A stretch of 31,155 nt of DNA from Rhizophagus sp. LPA8_4_AMF (Eukaryota; Glomeromycota; Glomeromycetes; Glomerales; Glomeraceae): NCBI GenBank assembly GCA_021464525.1, contig JADRCO010000547.1:1-31155 (forward strand), read 5' to 3'. The notes beneath the pieces were generated by a model. That model was not told the DNA's origin. It was given only the letters and a program-made list of their open reading frames with translations, and made no database searches. Shown here in pieces: positions 11,550 to 22,359 of the stretch (positions within the stretch are counted from its first letter, which is position 1; every line of letters begins with the position of its first letter). Both the position numbers and the translations under genes were made by a program.

Positions 11550-12400
11550 AAAAAAATTTAAATTTTCTCAAATTTTTTGTTTTGTAATAATATAATAACA
11601 TGATACTATAATTTTAATGCTATTAAGTCGTATAATATACTACTAGATCACATCCACATTTTCATTATTACTTCTTATTTGTATGCTTAAAAAAAAAAAA
11701 TAAAAAAAAAGATCGAACAAAGAAAGATAAAATAGATTGAACCTTTATACGCGTAAAAAAAGTCGACCACTGACCTTTATATGTCAGACGTCAAACCATG
11801 ATCTGGTATGCGATTATTCATGGAGTAAAAGTGATTATATTATACGTTTAAAGAACGTGATAGAAATTCAAATTTCTGAAGATTCGTATCTGTTGGAAAA
11901 AAACGAGTTATGCTTATTGAAGTCTGATGAGTAACAGCATTATGGTTCTAGTACACAACATCTGTATAGTATACTGTATTTCAGTAAACAATCAATTTAC
12001 GAGTCAAAACTTCTGGCCAATGAAATTTCTAAGATTAAAAATACTATGCCAAATCATGTTTTTGTGATACTCATTATAAAGGTTGTTTGATGATAATTGA
12101 TTTACCATCAGTATGCTAACAATTTATATAGGATTTTGCACCCACATGATCGCTCCGGTGACGTATGATGAGTGACGAATACGATGAACGCGGCTAGGCG
12201 TGACAAATATTTTACAGTCACGTGAGTGCAAAATTTTGTTGGCGACTGGGGTGACTTATGTATATCTTCGACCATATGTGGAATTTTATAATGTATCACT
12301 CTAATGAAAGTGATTGCGAAAATGGTAGATCTTACATAAGACAATTAACATATATATACAAGTTTAGTTTACTAAAATTAACTTCATTTTCTCAAGTATC
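11550..12400. other. Intergenic stretch with an imperfect inverted pair
   Basis: No gene is supported. ATTTTGCACCCACATGAT at about 12131-12148 is an inverted match to the sequence at about 12213-12237 (GTCACGTGAGTGCAAAATTTT), giving a foldback of about 110 bases that contains a CACGTG palindrome. The open frames at 11737-11934 (plus) and 12108-12344 (minus) have no features I recognise; the second crosses the foldback. Confidence 0.4.
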
Positions 12401-12577
12401 ACAAGGATCATAAACTCCGCTTTCAATGAGAATCAGTTTATTTAAGCTACCAAATCGACAAATATTTGTTAGGATATAGTATAACATTCCTTTCATTCTA
12501 AATTTAGTAGATCCCCCCAATCATTGCACAAAATCAAAGAAAAGGAATTATTATCACAACATACAACTCTTATAAAG
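12401..12577 (+). promoter_or_regulatory. Putative promoter of gene D, blocks shared with gene C
   Basis: ACAAGGAT, TAAACTCCG and TTTCAA (12401-12426), CCAATCATT (12517-12525, 108 bases before the ATG) and TATAAAG (12571-12577, 54 bases before the ATG) repeat the order seen upstream of C. They are candidate upstream element, CCAAT box and TATA-like box. The role is inferred. Confidence 0.5.
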
Positions 12578-12624
12578 ATATCTTTTGTTCAAAAAAAAAT
12601 AAAAAATAAAAAATAAAAATAAAA

Positions 12625-13463
12625 ATGATTACAATTGATCGAAAAAATAATTGCTGTTTATTCGTTCCGCTAAAAGCTGGCGTCAATATTATATTATTTT
12701 TAGTTTTTGTAAGTTTTCCATGTTTTTTCTAATCAGTTTTATTAATTTCTAACAAAAATATTTGAAAACATTCTTTTTACAATATTAAAAGGCTCTTGGA
12801 CTTTTTCAAGTTACGTATTATATTAGACTTCTCATATCAAATGAATCATTTAAAAAGTGTAAGTTCATCGGTTTTATTTTTCTAAGCTGCTCTGAGTTAT
12901 TATTATTACTAAAATAAATTATTTATTATTAGCGATAACCTTCGTTTATAATGTATATCCTATAATTGTTGTTTATGGATTAATAGTAATTGTAGCAGCA
13001 ATTGGGTTTTACGTTACGACTTGTGCGGTATGTAAATAAATGTTAATTTGTTACTCCAAAAAGTATATATATATATATATATTTTTGAACTAAATTTATA
13101 AATTTTTAGAATACACCTAATATATTATCAATGTATTCCAAAGTATTTTATGGAATTATTGGTTTTATCATTATATATAGTATAATGGGAATTGTTGAAG
13201 CAATAACTTTATCTATAGAATGTAAAGAACATTCATATTTATGCGGACAAAATCATTTGGAAATCATTATTCCCGTAAACATTGTTTTAATCATTTTGTT
13301 GGTATGTATGATATTAATAATTAATTTTTTTCTCTTCTGACAAATTTAATAAAATATATAAAATTTATGTATTTTATTATAGTTGTATTTTGCTACGGTA
13401 ATTTCAACCTACGTACGTAAAAGAAAAGACGAATATATAGACCGACCCATTTATGCCTTTTGA
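12625..13463 (+). CDS. Array gene D: five-exon four-helix membrane protein (172 aa)
   Basis: Exons are 12625-12708, 12792-12858, 12933-13027, 13110-13301 and 13383-13463, total 519 bases. Introns (83, 74, 82 and 81 bases) are GT-AG with phases 0,1,0,0. It starts MITIDRKNNCCLFVPLKAGV. Helices lie at about residues 18-40, 57-80, 95-116 and 131-156. The loop cysteines are Cys120 and Cys127 with KEHSYL between them, six residues shorter than in C. The tail reads RKRKDEYIDRPIYAF. Exons 1 to 3 have the same lengths as in C (84, 67 and 95 bases), and shared blocks extend about 200 bases upstream, so C and D are the most recent duplicates. Between the exons there is a (TA)n run in intron 3. The function is unknown. 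Confidence 0.83.
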
Positions 13464-14431
13464 AAGAAAATTTTTTTATCGTAACAATCTTGTGATTTAC
13501 TCTTTACTATATCTTTTTTTTTTTTCAAAAAAAAAAAAAAAAAATTAATGTATATTAGTTACAGATCTATTATATAGTATATATAACCTAACATCTTGTT
13601 TGTAAATACTGTATATTATATATATTCTTCTATATTTATTTCATTTGTTAATGATCATGAAATATATGTAGAATATTAGTGGAATATCTTAATTTATTCA
13701 AATATAATATCTTTTTTATATTAAGATTCCTAAGCAATTCATGGTTGAGAAATCAAACTTCATCAGGCAATAAGTTGTGCTTTATATTAAACATATCTAA
13801 CAATAGTGATAGAAATACTGTACCATTAGGCGATCAGCCCATATACTGCTAATGTTGGAACTTGTTTGCAACGATCATACCAGGAATTTTACTGTAAAAT
13901 TATCACGAATTAAAAATTATTCGTGCATTAATAAGTCGTTAGACGCAAAATAAGCAAATGTTAAAAATAGATATGAAAAAAAAAGAAAAGCCAGGGATTA
14001 TGCTCTTTTAATATAATTATTCGAAGAACAGAGAGCTTTTGTTGGATAATCTCTTGTTCAGGATGTTTATTATTTTTTTACACCGTTTGGCTGAAAGAAA
14101 CATTATTTTTATATGCTCTTAACACGTTTCAATGTTTATCAACGTAAGTGTGTATTTTTGACTCGGTTTTCCAATTAATCTTATAAATGACTTTTCGAGA
14201 ACTGAAATTCACCTTTACATTTATTTTTAATATTATCGTTACATCATTGATCATCAATAAATATCGTACTGTGTATATCTCATTTAATTGGCTAGGACAA
14301 ACTTGAATATAAAAGAGGAAGTTTTATATTTAATAAAAAAAGTATAATTTTCTTTTTTACTCTTGATGACTGACTAATGATAACTTTCGTCGATTAGCAT
14401 TTTTAAACTGCTGGCTAAAATTATTCAATCT
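13464..14431. other. Gene-free stretch between gene D and a repeat block
   Basis: It begins with the 3' region of gene D and a long A run at about 13526-13543. The remainder is AT-rich with no supported gene. Confidence 0.4.
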
Positions 14432-14592
14432 TCGGTAAATTTTTTTACCAGAATTAATGATAATTTCCAATTACCTTTATTGGTTAAAAACCTATATGGA
14501 ATATAGTAACACAAAGTCACATTTTTAATTTACTAACTGAAATTAATCGGTAAATTTTTTCTACTAGAATTAATTAATAATTTCTAATTACT
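14432..14592. repeat. Tandem pair of TCGGTAAATTTTTT repeats
   Basis: Two related copies start at 14432 and 14547. The first reads TCGGTAAATTTTTTTACCAG then AATTAATGATAATTTCCAAT; the second reads TCGGTAAATTTTTTCTACTA then GAATTAATTAATAATTTC. The first copy also matches 1250-1306 in inverse orientation. Confidence 0.6.
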
Positions 14593-14760
14593 TTTAAATA
14601 TTTATGTCACGTGCCAGAAACTTTTTTTTTTAGTTTTTATGGTCATGGATTTGTTGGTATAACCGAAAACTCAATCAAAATTAAAACTTCAAGATTATAA
14701 TACTTAGCGTTAGCATTAAAAATTGTCGTCCCTATTTTAGGTAATAATTTATCTTATAGA

Positions 14761-14862
14761 GTTATTAGGCGGTGGGTGTTGAATGATTGGCTGTTATTGT
14801 GCCACGCAGTGGCACATGACAACAATCATTACGTAATATTAAATAACGAAGTGCCTAATAAC
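14761..14862. repeat. Short foldback element with GTTATTAGGC ends
   Basis: The ends GTTATTAGGC and GCCTAATAAC are perfect inverted repeats. Inside, AATGATTG...GCCAC on the left mirrors GTGGC...CAATCATT on the right around GCCACGCAGTGGC, giving a near-complete hairpin of about 100 bases. I see no coding capacity. It is MITE-like. Confidence 0.65.
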
Positions 14863-14900
14863 GGTTATACCCTGGTAACCTTACGTGTCATGATAAATTT

Positions 14901-14982
14901 GCTCATATTCGGCATGTTACATCATTTATTGCCGGATATCATTTATTTCTAGCAATAAATGACGTAACATGCCAGAATATGA
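14901..14982. repeat. Second short foldback next to the first
   Basis: The left arm 14901-14932 (CATATTCGGCATGTTACATC then ATTTATTGC) and the right arm 14952-14982 (GCAATAAATGACGTAACATG then CCAGAATATG) are inverted copies with few mismatches and a loop of about 19 bases. It lies 38 bases beyond the previous foldback. Confidence 0.65.
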
Positions 14983-15368
14983 ACAAAATAATTGGCATCA
15001 TGATCTTATGATCTTATGGGATACCGGATATAATGAATTATAAATAAGTTGATATGAAATTATAAGATACTTTAAAAATTTCGTCTGATTAAAAATAACT
15101 TTTATTATTGGTTTATCGGAGTATTCTCCGTAACAGACCGATCAGGCCAATCAAATACTGAGATATTTTTATAAGAAAATTCACATATGCTTCATCTGAT
15201 GATACTTTATTGTTACTCCTAAGTTTAGAAGTTTATTTCGATATATGGGTATATGTATGCAATACAGTATCATAAAAATAACATTTTCGAAAAAAAAAAA
15301 TATTTATTTCCTCTAATTAAGAAAAGAAAATACATTTCAACTAATAACATACTGTATAATAAAAAAAA

Positions 15369-16290
15369 ATGGGTTTACAGATAACTAAATGTTGTTTCTG
15401 CATTCCGTTGAAAGCTGGTGTTATAATTATATCAATTCTTTGGCTTGTAAATATCCACATTTTTTTCCTATCAAGTTCAATAGCAATTGAATTTTATTTT
15501 AACAATACATTCAAAATTATTTATTTTTTTCATGTCGTTAAAAGTTTGGAGGATTATTCTTAACTATATTCGGAGTCTTGTACTTTGAACTGTATGTACA
15601 GGATAAAGAATTAAAAGAAGCTTGTAAGTCCTTTATTTTAATTCGCTCAAAATTATTATCATTTTTTTTTTTAAAAAAAAAAATTATTTTAGCAAGGGAA
15701 TACACTACTGCCGTTACATTTGTTATCATAATGATTGTCGATTATGCATTTATTACACTCGGAGCAGCATTTGGGTTGTACGCTGTAATTTTTTCGGTAT
15801 GTAATAAAAGAATTTTCTTCTTTTTGGAATGAAATTAAGCTAAAACTTTTTTATTTAGAATAAGTATAGAATGTTGAAGTTGTATTCTACATTTGGTTTC
15901 ATCGTAGCAGGAATTCAAGTTATAATAAGTATATCAGTAATTGTTAGTTCAATAATCTCAAAAGGTGGATGTGCAAATTATTCAGGAGAAAATTCGTATG
16001 TATGTAATCAAATAAATTCCTATAGATTACCATACGACATTATTTTTAGAGTTTGTTTAATTCTTTTGTCAGTACGTATTAATTTAATATTTTTCTTTTT
16101 GAGAAAATAATTTATTTTTATGAACTAAAATATTATTTATATTTAATTTCTATTATGATATTAGGTGTACTTTTCTTTAGTAATTTCAGCTTATGCACGT
16201 AGAAAAAAGGAAAAAGAAGCAGCAGCTGTTACTAGATATTTAAATGAATCATCCGACCAAACTAACCATAATTTGGTAGTCGTAAATTAA
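15369..16290 (+). CDS. Array gene E: five-exon four-helix membrane protein (199 aa)
   Basis: Exons are 15369-15446, 15545-15623, 15693-15796, 15859-16071 and 16165-16290, total 600 bases. Introns (98, 69, 62 and 93 bases) are GT-AG with phases 0,1,0,0. It starts MGLQITKCCFCIPLKAGV, matching gene A most closely in this segment. Helices lie at about residues 17-42, 60-87, 98-121 and 146-168. Loop cysteines are Cys125 and Cys136, separated by ANYSGENSYV. The C-terminal tail is the longest on the plus strand: basic (ARRKKEKE), then polar to a final VVVN. Exon 2 is 79 bases, longer than the 67 bases of the other four. Cysteines next to helix 1 could be lipid-modified and the loop pair could form a disulfide; both are inference. 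The gene looks intact and its function is unknown. Confidence 0.84.
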
Positions 16291-17301
16291 AAAAAGATAT
16301 ATACATTTTTGTATTTTCCCTAAATTTCTGCATTATTATAATGAGATATCACATTAATCAATTATCATATATTAAATATCGTATTTTATTGTAAAAATCA
16401 GTAAGCATTTAATGCGGGTCAGGGTGCTTAATTTCGAAACGAATTGTTAGAATATTTAATAATTAATAAAAAACATAAATCATATTGCTTTTAAAACAAG
16501 ATTATTTTCTTTGGATAATCAAATTGTAATTTCTCTTATTATTTTATCGTTATATTATTTTCACGGATTGCATATGACTTGTGATCGCTCTAGTCATAAA
16601 ATCAATACAATGAATATGACCATAGTATTATGAAAGCTAAAAATAAACCAATCCTTCTGCCACTTTGTTTCAACTTGCATACCGGTAAGCTGAGATAAAC
16701 ATGTCTTGTAAACCACCCAGCCTCCGGTTAATAATTAAACGTAATTAATTCCAAGACTGGTTAATAAAATAACTTTAAAAGCAACAATTAAAAAGAGAAA
16801 AAAGATGAAAAGAGCGATAAAAAAAATCTGTAATAAAAAAAAACTAGTGAAATCAAACAAGCTGTTTTAGTATCCAATTTTCATTACCTGTTACGAGGAA
16901 AAAAGAATCGAAGGCTGGATTTACAGTAATTAAAATCATGTGATATAGCCATTGCGTCATCTAAATTTTATTTGTCTTTTTTTCACCCCATAATTCCCGG
17001 TAATTCCCGGTCCGGAGAATTGATGGGTGAAAAACATTAGTAAACCAATCACATTATAATGTCATTAAAGATTCATCACATTATATCGTGGTAATTATTC
17101 ATAAGATAATAAGATACATTATTGTACTACTTTAATGAATAAATAACGATTGTAAAAGAAACTTTAATTTGTAGTCCGATCTTCATGATTACAATTAAAT
17201 TAAGTTCGTAGTTGTGGCGATATTGTATGTTGAACCAATTCCTAAGTCCGCGTTAATTATTTACATAGAATTTTTTAAGATGTAAAATAAGTAAAATAAT
17301 G
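16291..17301. other. Gene-free stretch between gene E and the transposon
   Basis: No gene is supported. A direct repeat of AATTCCCGGT at about 16992-17011 resembles CATAATTCCCGG at about 6187-6199, and a CCGGTTAATAATTAA block lies near 16727. These look like fragments of dispersed repeats. Confidence 0.4.
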
Positions 17302-17303
17302 TA

Positions 17304-19455
17304 CACAGTGAAATTCGATATATCGGAACCGCCCGTTCCAGTAAAATATCCGGTATATCGAGATTTCCGATGTCAAAAAAGTTTTGATATACCGGATTTT
17401 ATATAAAATCACGTGAAATTCCGTTATATCAAGTTTTATTTGTGCATGAACATTGAAAATTTAGATTATTTTTATTTAAAAAATTATTCAAGAAATTTTA
17501 TACACTGAAATTGATTAAAACTTAAAAAAAAATCATCTATTCTATCCTGTTCTTACTATCAGAAATAATTTTTTTCTTCAGTTTAAACAAATTTTGCATG
17601 TCTGAATTATCAATACCTAAATCATTTTGCCGAACATAACTAATTAATTTTTCAATACTATTTAACGCATCAGAAGTAATAATAGTTTCATCTTCTTCTT
17701 CCTCTACATGTTCTTCCACTGCACTTTGACCTCTAATCATATTAACAATTTCTTCTGATGTTAGTTCTTCTTCGGCAATTATTTCATCATCAATATTAAT
17801 AAATTCTTCCATACTTAAAGGATCTGTAATCGGTAATTCATTGATTAATGATTGTAGATCTTCAATATCATCTTCAACTTCGCTATCATCATCATCAGAA
17901 GTATTAGATTCATCATCAGGGAGAATTCCAGCTTTAGCCCAACTATTAATGATTGTTTTTTTAGTCACCATTTTCCAAGCCTCAGCAATTAAATTGATAG
18001 AGTCAAGAATATCAATTGGAGGTGGAGTTTGATCTTCATCATAATATAAATCATAAGCCTGAATATGATTTTTAAATAACAATTTGCGGTATTGTGCTTT
18101 TAAGCTATAGATGATACCTTGATCTAAAGGTTGAATATGAGAAGTTGTATTTGGAGGTAAAAAATGAATTTTGAAGTTTGATAGATTGCTAATATTATCA
18201 CAATCATGACATTTAGCATTATCTATTAACAGAATAATATGGCGCCTTTCTCTATTCATTTTTGAATTTAATCTTACAAGAAATTGTTTAAAAATACTTC
18301 TTTGCATCCATGCCTTTGAATTCCAGTAATACCATACAGGAAGAGACCTTTTTTCAATTCTTTTTAATATACATGGTGTCTCATACTTGTGAATAAAAAG
18401 TAAGGGTAATTTTTCATCACCAGATGCATTGCACGCTGCTAATATGCTAACTTGTCATTTTTTGCCGATTACTGGGGAATAAAGAGCAGTCTCATCACAA
18501 TTCCAAATATCCCTCAATTCGTATTCTTGAAGAATTTCTTGTAATTCAGCTCTCATTTGTGGAATTTCATTAGTAATCGGCGCACTTCCAGCTTCTCCTC
18601 TAATTTTAAATGTATGTAAATTATTTCTGCGTTTAAAATTACTCAACCATCCTCCTGATGCTGAAAAATTATCAATATTAAATAATATTGCAAACTCCTT
18701 TGCCTTTTCTTGAATAATAAGTTAAATCTCTTGAAATTTGCTGATCTATCCAGATGCCAAGTGCCTCTTCTATTTGTGGATAATAGCAATTTTTTTCATG
18801 AAATCTATTTACACTTACAGAGGTAGAATCGATAGAGAGCCAATGTTCAGACCTTTTTAAAATATCAGATACTGCACTATCAGAAATTTCATATTCTCTT
18901 GCCAATTGAACGCCACTAAAGATTTTGATCACGCTGTTTTTCACGGAGTTCCTTTTTTTGTTTAAAAGTTAAAGTTTTTCTCTTTTTTTTTGAGAATTAT
19001 TATCATCGAAGTGTTTTCTGTTAACTTTTCCCATCTTTTAAATTTTTATTTTTATTATTTTTATTTTAATATAGCGACAAACACAGTTATATGAAGTAGA
19101 AAATTAATTTAAGACTAATTACTAACATCCACCAACACCATCTAAGGATACAACATGGAGAAAAAAGGGGAAGGGGGAAACATTAAAGCTCGGTATACTG
19201 GTTTATTTTAAGTAAAAGATTATTTATATCACGTGAATCAATTTTATTGGCTTAAAAATGTGTATCGTCACGTGTTCTGGTAAAATCTATTATAACCGAT
19301 TTTGTTATTTGTTCCGTTATAGCTATTGTCGAGATTTACTAATAAATTCCGTTATATCAAACTTATTTTAATATATGTGAATATGTGATTTGGTTCCAGA
19401 AAAAAGTTTCGGTATAAATCCAGTCCCGGGTTCTGTTATATCAAATTTTACTGTG
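17304..19455 (-). mobile_element. Pogo/Tigger-like Tc1-mariner superfamily transposon, 2152 bases
   Basis: The ends are inverted repeats of consensus CACAGTRAAATTYGATATA, continuing less well into a GAACC block and CCAG. Each end is bordered by TA (17302-17303 and 19456-19457), the target duplication typical of this superfamily. Inside is one minus-strand transposase relic with a CENP-B-type DNA-binding region and a DDE catalytic domain. CACGTG palindromes occur near both ends (about 17412, 19232 and 19271). Related short GTTATATCAA motifs recur inside both ends. Both termini are intact but the transposase is broken, so this copy should not be autonomous. Confidence 0.85.
17537..19034 (-). 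pseudogene. Broken CENP-B/DDE-1 family transposase
   Basis: The likely original start is the minus-strand ATG at 19034 (MGKVNRKHFDDNNSQ), which would give about 500 residues, the usual size for Tigger/pogo transposases. An N-terminal psq-like helix-turn-helix (KKELREKQ, then VQLAREYEISDSAVSDILKR) is followed by a CENP-B-type domain (EEALGIWIDQQI; GGWLSNFKRRNN). Catalytic landmarks are WNCDETALY, LLIDNAKCHD and IQPLDQG, with 32 residues between the last two aspartates. An acidic tail follows (SDDDDSEVEDDIEDL). Damage: frameshifts near 18981-18991 (T run), near 18915-18920 and near 18711-18722, and an in-frame TGA at 18455-18457. From the TGA to the C-terminus at 17537 the frame is otherwise open. 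The TGA could come from CGA by one C-to-T change. Confidence 0.85.
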
Positions 19456-19457
19456 TA

Positions 19458-20406
19458 CAATAACTTCGCTTTTTATATCTTTGAAAATAAAAAATAAATT
19501 TACAACAATATATTTTGGGTTTACTTAAGCTGCATGGTAAAATATAGCAGTGCCAAATAAATGAAATCAAGATATTATCAAGAACTTAAGATATAACGAA
19601 CATCTGTCATATATTATATAAAAACGCTAATTTTTATTTTACTACTATTTTGTAAAGAAACTTATGTAAAAAATATAAAAAGATATACTATAATTTATGC
19701 TAGATTTTTCTTTATAAGAGAAATAAAAATTAACGTTTTACATGTCGTATTTATAAAAATTAAATATAATAAAATTTGAATGTTTAATGTACAAAAATTC
19801 AATCAAAGTTGCGGTGAACGCTTGTTCTTTCTGTTGTTATTGTCGATTTCAATAACTAATTTTTATTATTTAAACTAAAACACCATGGAGTTCTAAGGAT
19901 ATTTTTATTCAAGTAATAAGTGACCGAACAAGTACTGACATCAACTATTGCCTTCTTGGACTTTTGGCGTTATAAAAAATATATTCAATTAAGTTTATAA
20001 TAAAGATAGAAATTGGGTTTTGAGATCATTATAAAAGATTTGTTTAAAAGTGAAATTTCTAATTCTGTGTAATTTTAAGCGCAAGCAGCAAGTCAAAATC
20101 TTGACATATGCCCCTGTAAAAAATGTGATCCGTGTTTATATTTTATGTTTTTTCTGTGATGTATCATTTTCACGGAATTTTCACGAAAACCACGAGAAAT
20201 AATGGAAATATTTGGATAAAAATTTTTTATAGGGATGCGAAGTCCAGAAAAATCGAGAGGGTGAGAAATGATGTTGCTAATGGGTTGGATTTTTTCCAAT
20301 GTATAGATCTCCGAATAATCCTTGAAATTTATTTCTGTTCTTTATGTCATAATAAGTTGACAAGGTGAAGGGGAATAGTGTTTCCCCAAAGCGACGAGGT
20401 TACACC
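19458..20406. other. Gene-free stretch after the transposon
   Basis: AT-rich to about 20090. From about 20095 to 20310 the composition is more balanced, with short frames on both strands (20093-20299 minus, 20132-20368 plus). I recognise no domain and take this as a repeat-derived block. Confidence 0.4.
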
Positions 20407-20539
20407 ACAATTTCCCGACATATGATTTCCCGACAGGACGTTTGCCTGACAGGTGTATGCATAGTTATGCACTAACACGTGAACAAATGGCTGGGGTTAG
20501 GCTGTCGGGAAAATGTCCTGTCGGGAAGTTGTCCGACAT
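20407..20539. repeat. Short inverted-repeat element built of TCCCGACA motifs
   Basis: The left end carries TTTCCCGACA, TTTCCCGACAGGACGTTTGC and CTGACAGG. The right end carries GCTGTCGGGAAAATGTCC, TGTCGGGAAG and TTGTCCGACA. The two ends are inverted copies around CCCGACAGGAC, with about 50 bases between. There is no coding capacity; it looks like a MITE or MITE fragment. Confidence 0.6.
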
Positions 20540-21896
20540 TGAGTAAGGAGAGGATGGCACTAGCATTAAGATCCTCTATTCAGCGTAGTATCTCTAAATT
20601 TATATTGGTTTACACGCGCAAGAAACTTGACATATGCGCGTAGAATAATTTATATAGATTATTTTTCTTAAAAAATAATAGTGCCGTAAAAGAGCACTGG
20701 TTGCTCATTACGGAGTTAGTCCTTTAAAGAATTTAAAAGATAAGTGTATTAAGTGTACGGTATTTAGAATTTTTTTAAAGAATAAATGTGCTGTTAACAT
20801 TTTTGTAAATATTATATAAACCTCTTATGGAGGAACTTAGTCTTTTCGGAGACCTATTTATATAACACATCGTTGTTGATCATAATCATTATTATTTAGA
20901 TTTTAAACAATAAAAAAAGATTATCTTAAAACATTGATGAAGATTTGCATGTTTAAAAATAAAAAAAAAAATTCTAACCAAAAAAAGTTTGTCAATGACA
21001 GACTGTTGCATTCAAAAACTTAATATATTGTATATTTAATGCAAGGAATTACGCAATGTTTTAAACAGTCGCACGAAGATACTTGATTTGCGTAAATTGA
21101 TTGGTTTATATCTATTTACGCTAATATTATTCATGAAACAAAATTTATTTCAAAAGAACATTTTCTATGAGATGTATTTTTAGAAAAGGCTTCCTTTTTT
21201 TTACCGCAATACATTCATTCACAAATATTTTATTATTTAAATGAATTACCTTAAAGGATCATTTCCTTTTTTTCAAATTGAGAAATAATTGAACTGACTA
21301 ATCGTGGAACATTTCATTTAATACAATGAAATGACAAATTTAGTAAATGGGAGATAGGGATTCTAAAGTTATTGTTCTTTTAAAATGATTGCATTGATAT
21401 TAAATATGTTTCAATTATGATTGGTAGATTTTTGATGAAAGAATTGTTCAAACTGCAAATAATGTTTCACTACAGGTTTTCAATGAAATAAAAATAATTA
21501 TTACCATTTTTTTTAAAAAAAATTTATTAATAATTCTCTAAAAGAAGGGGCTTAGCGAATATTTTTACAATCTACGTTTCAATCTGCTCGATTTGGATAC
21601 ATTCGATAGATTTCTTAAGTAAATCACCTGCAGATCTTTAATTAACCAAAAGAATATTAAGGGGAAGTTTGATTGTCTAAAAAAAAAATATCATTACATA
21701 AAATTACACATGAGATTGTTGTTATCAAGTTATGAAATATATTTTTTTTATTAATATTTTAACATTTAGGGGAAATAATTGTTTCGAGTTTTCAGAATTT
21801 TTCAACCTTATTATAATAAGGAAGAGACCTTAAATTTATAATTAAGTTACCATTAAAGCATCAAAAGAATCTAAATGTGGATAACAGAATTCAAAT
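20540..21896. other. Gene-free AT-rich stretch
   Basis: I see no supported frame, RNA gene or clear repeat here apart from A/T runs. Confidence 0.4.
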
Positions 21897-22034
21897 TACC
21901 GTATAGTCCCGATAATAAGCACCCCCGAAAATAAGCACCCTTTACCAGAATTATAGCAATTTTGGCCTACATTATAAAGTGTTCGGCTGGCATTACGTGC
22001 AAAATGGGGTGCTTATTTTCGGGACTATACGGTA
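21897..22034. repeat. MITE with CCGTATAGTCCCGA terminal inverted repeats
   Basis: The left end reads CCGTATAGTCCCGATAATAA then GCACCCC. The reverse complement of the right end reads CCGTATAGTCCCGAAAATAA then GCACCCC, with one mismatch over about 27 bases. TA lies outside both ends (21897-21898 and 22033-22034), a candidate target duplication. The left end carries a second adjacent copy of CCGAAAATAAGCACCC. The core is about 134 bases and non-coding. Confidence 0.75.
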
Positions 22035-22359
22035 ATTGCTCTTTTATAATATAACGTAAATTTTTGTTTTAAAATTGTTACATCCTATAGGAATTAATAA
22101 TCCATAATCTACATAAAATAACATACAGTATATAGTTCATTCAAGTCCGGTTTTACTAATCCAAGAAACAGATTTTTCTCATTTCCTTGACAAATTTGAA
22201 CTGTAATTCTTTCCAATAGCCATTACTAGTAATAATTTTGTAGAGAATTCTCCTTCCTACCAGAAAGATAAAAGGGACGAAAATTAAAAATTAATCCTCT
22301 AAAAAAATCAATAAATGTTATTATGAAAGAATAAAATTTTACTTTTACACAACTAACTT
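22035..22359. other. Gene-free stretch before the tRNA
   Basis: AT-rich sequence containing the 5' flank of the tRNA gene. Nothing else is supported. Confidence 0.4.

Noticed and set aside
17841..18032. 63-codon plus-strand serine-rich frame
   Set aside because: It is the antisense shadow of the acidic tail of the transposase relic.
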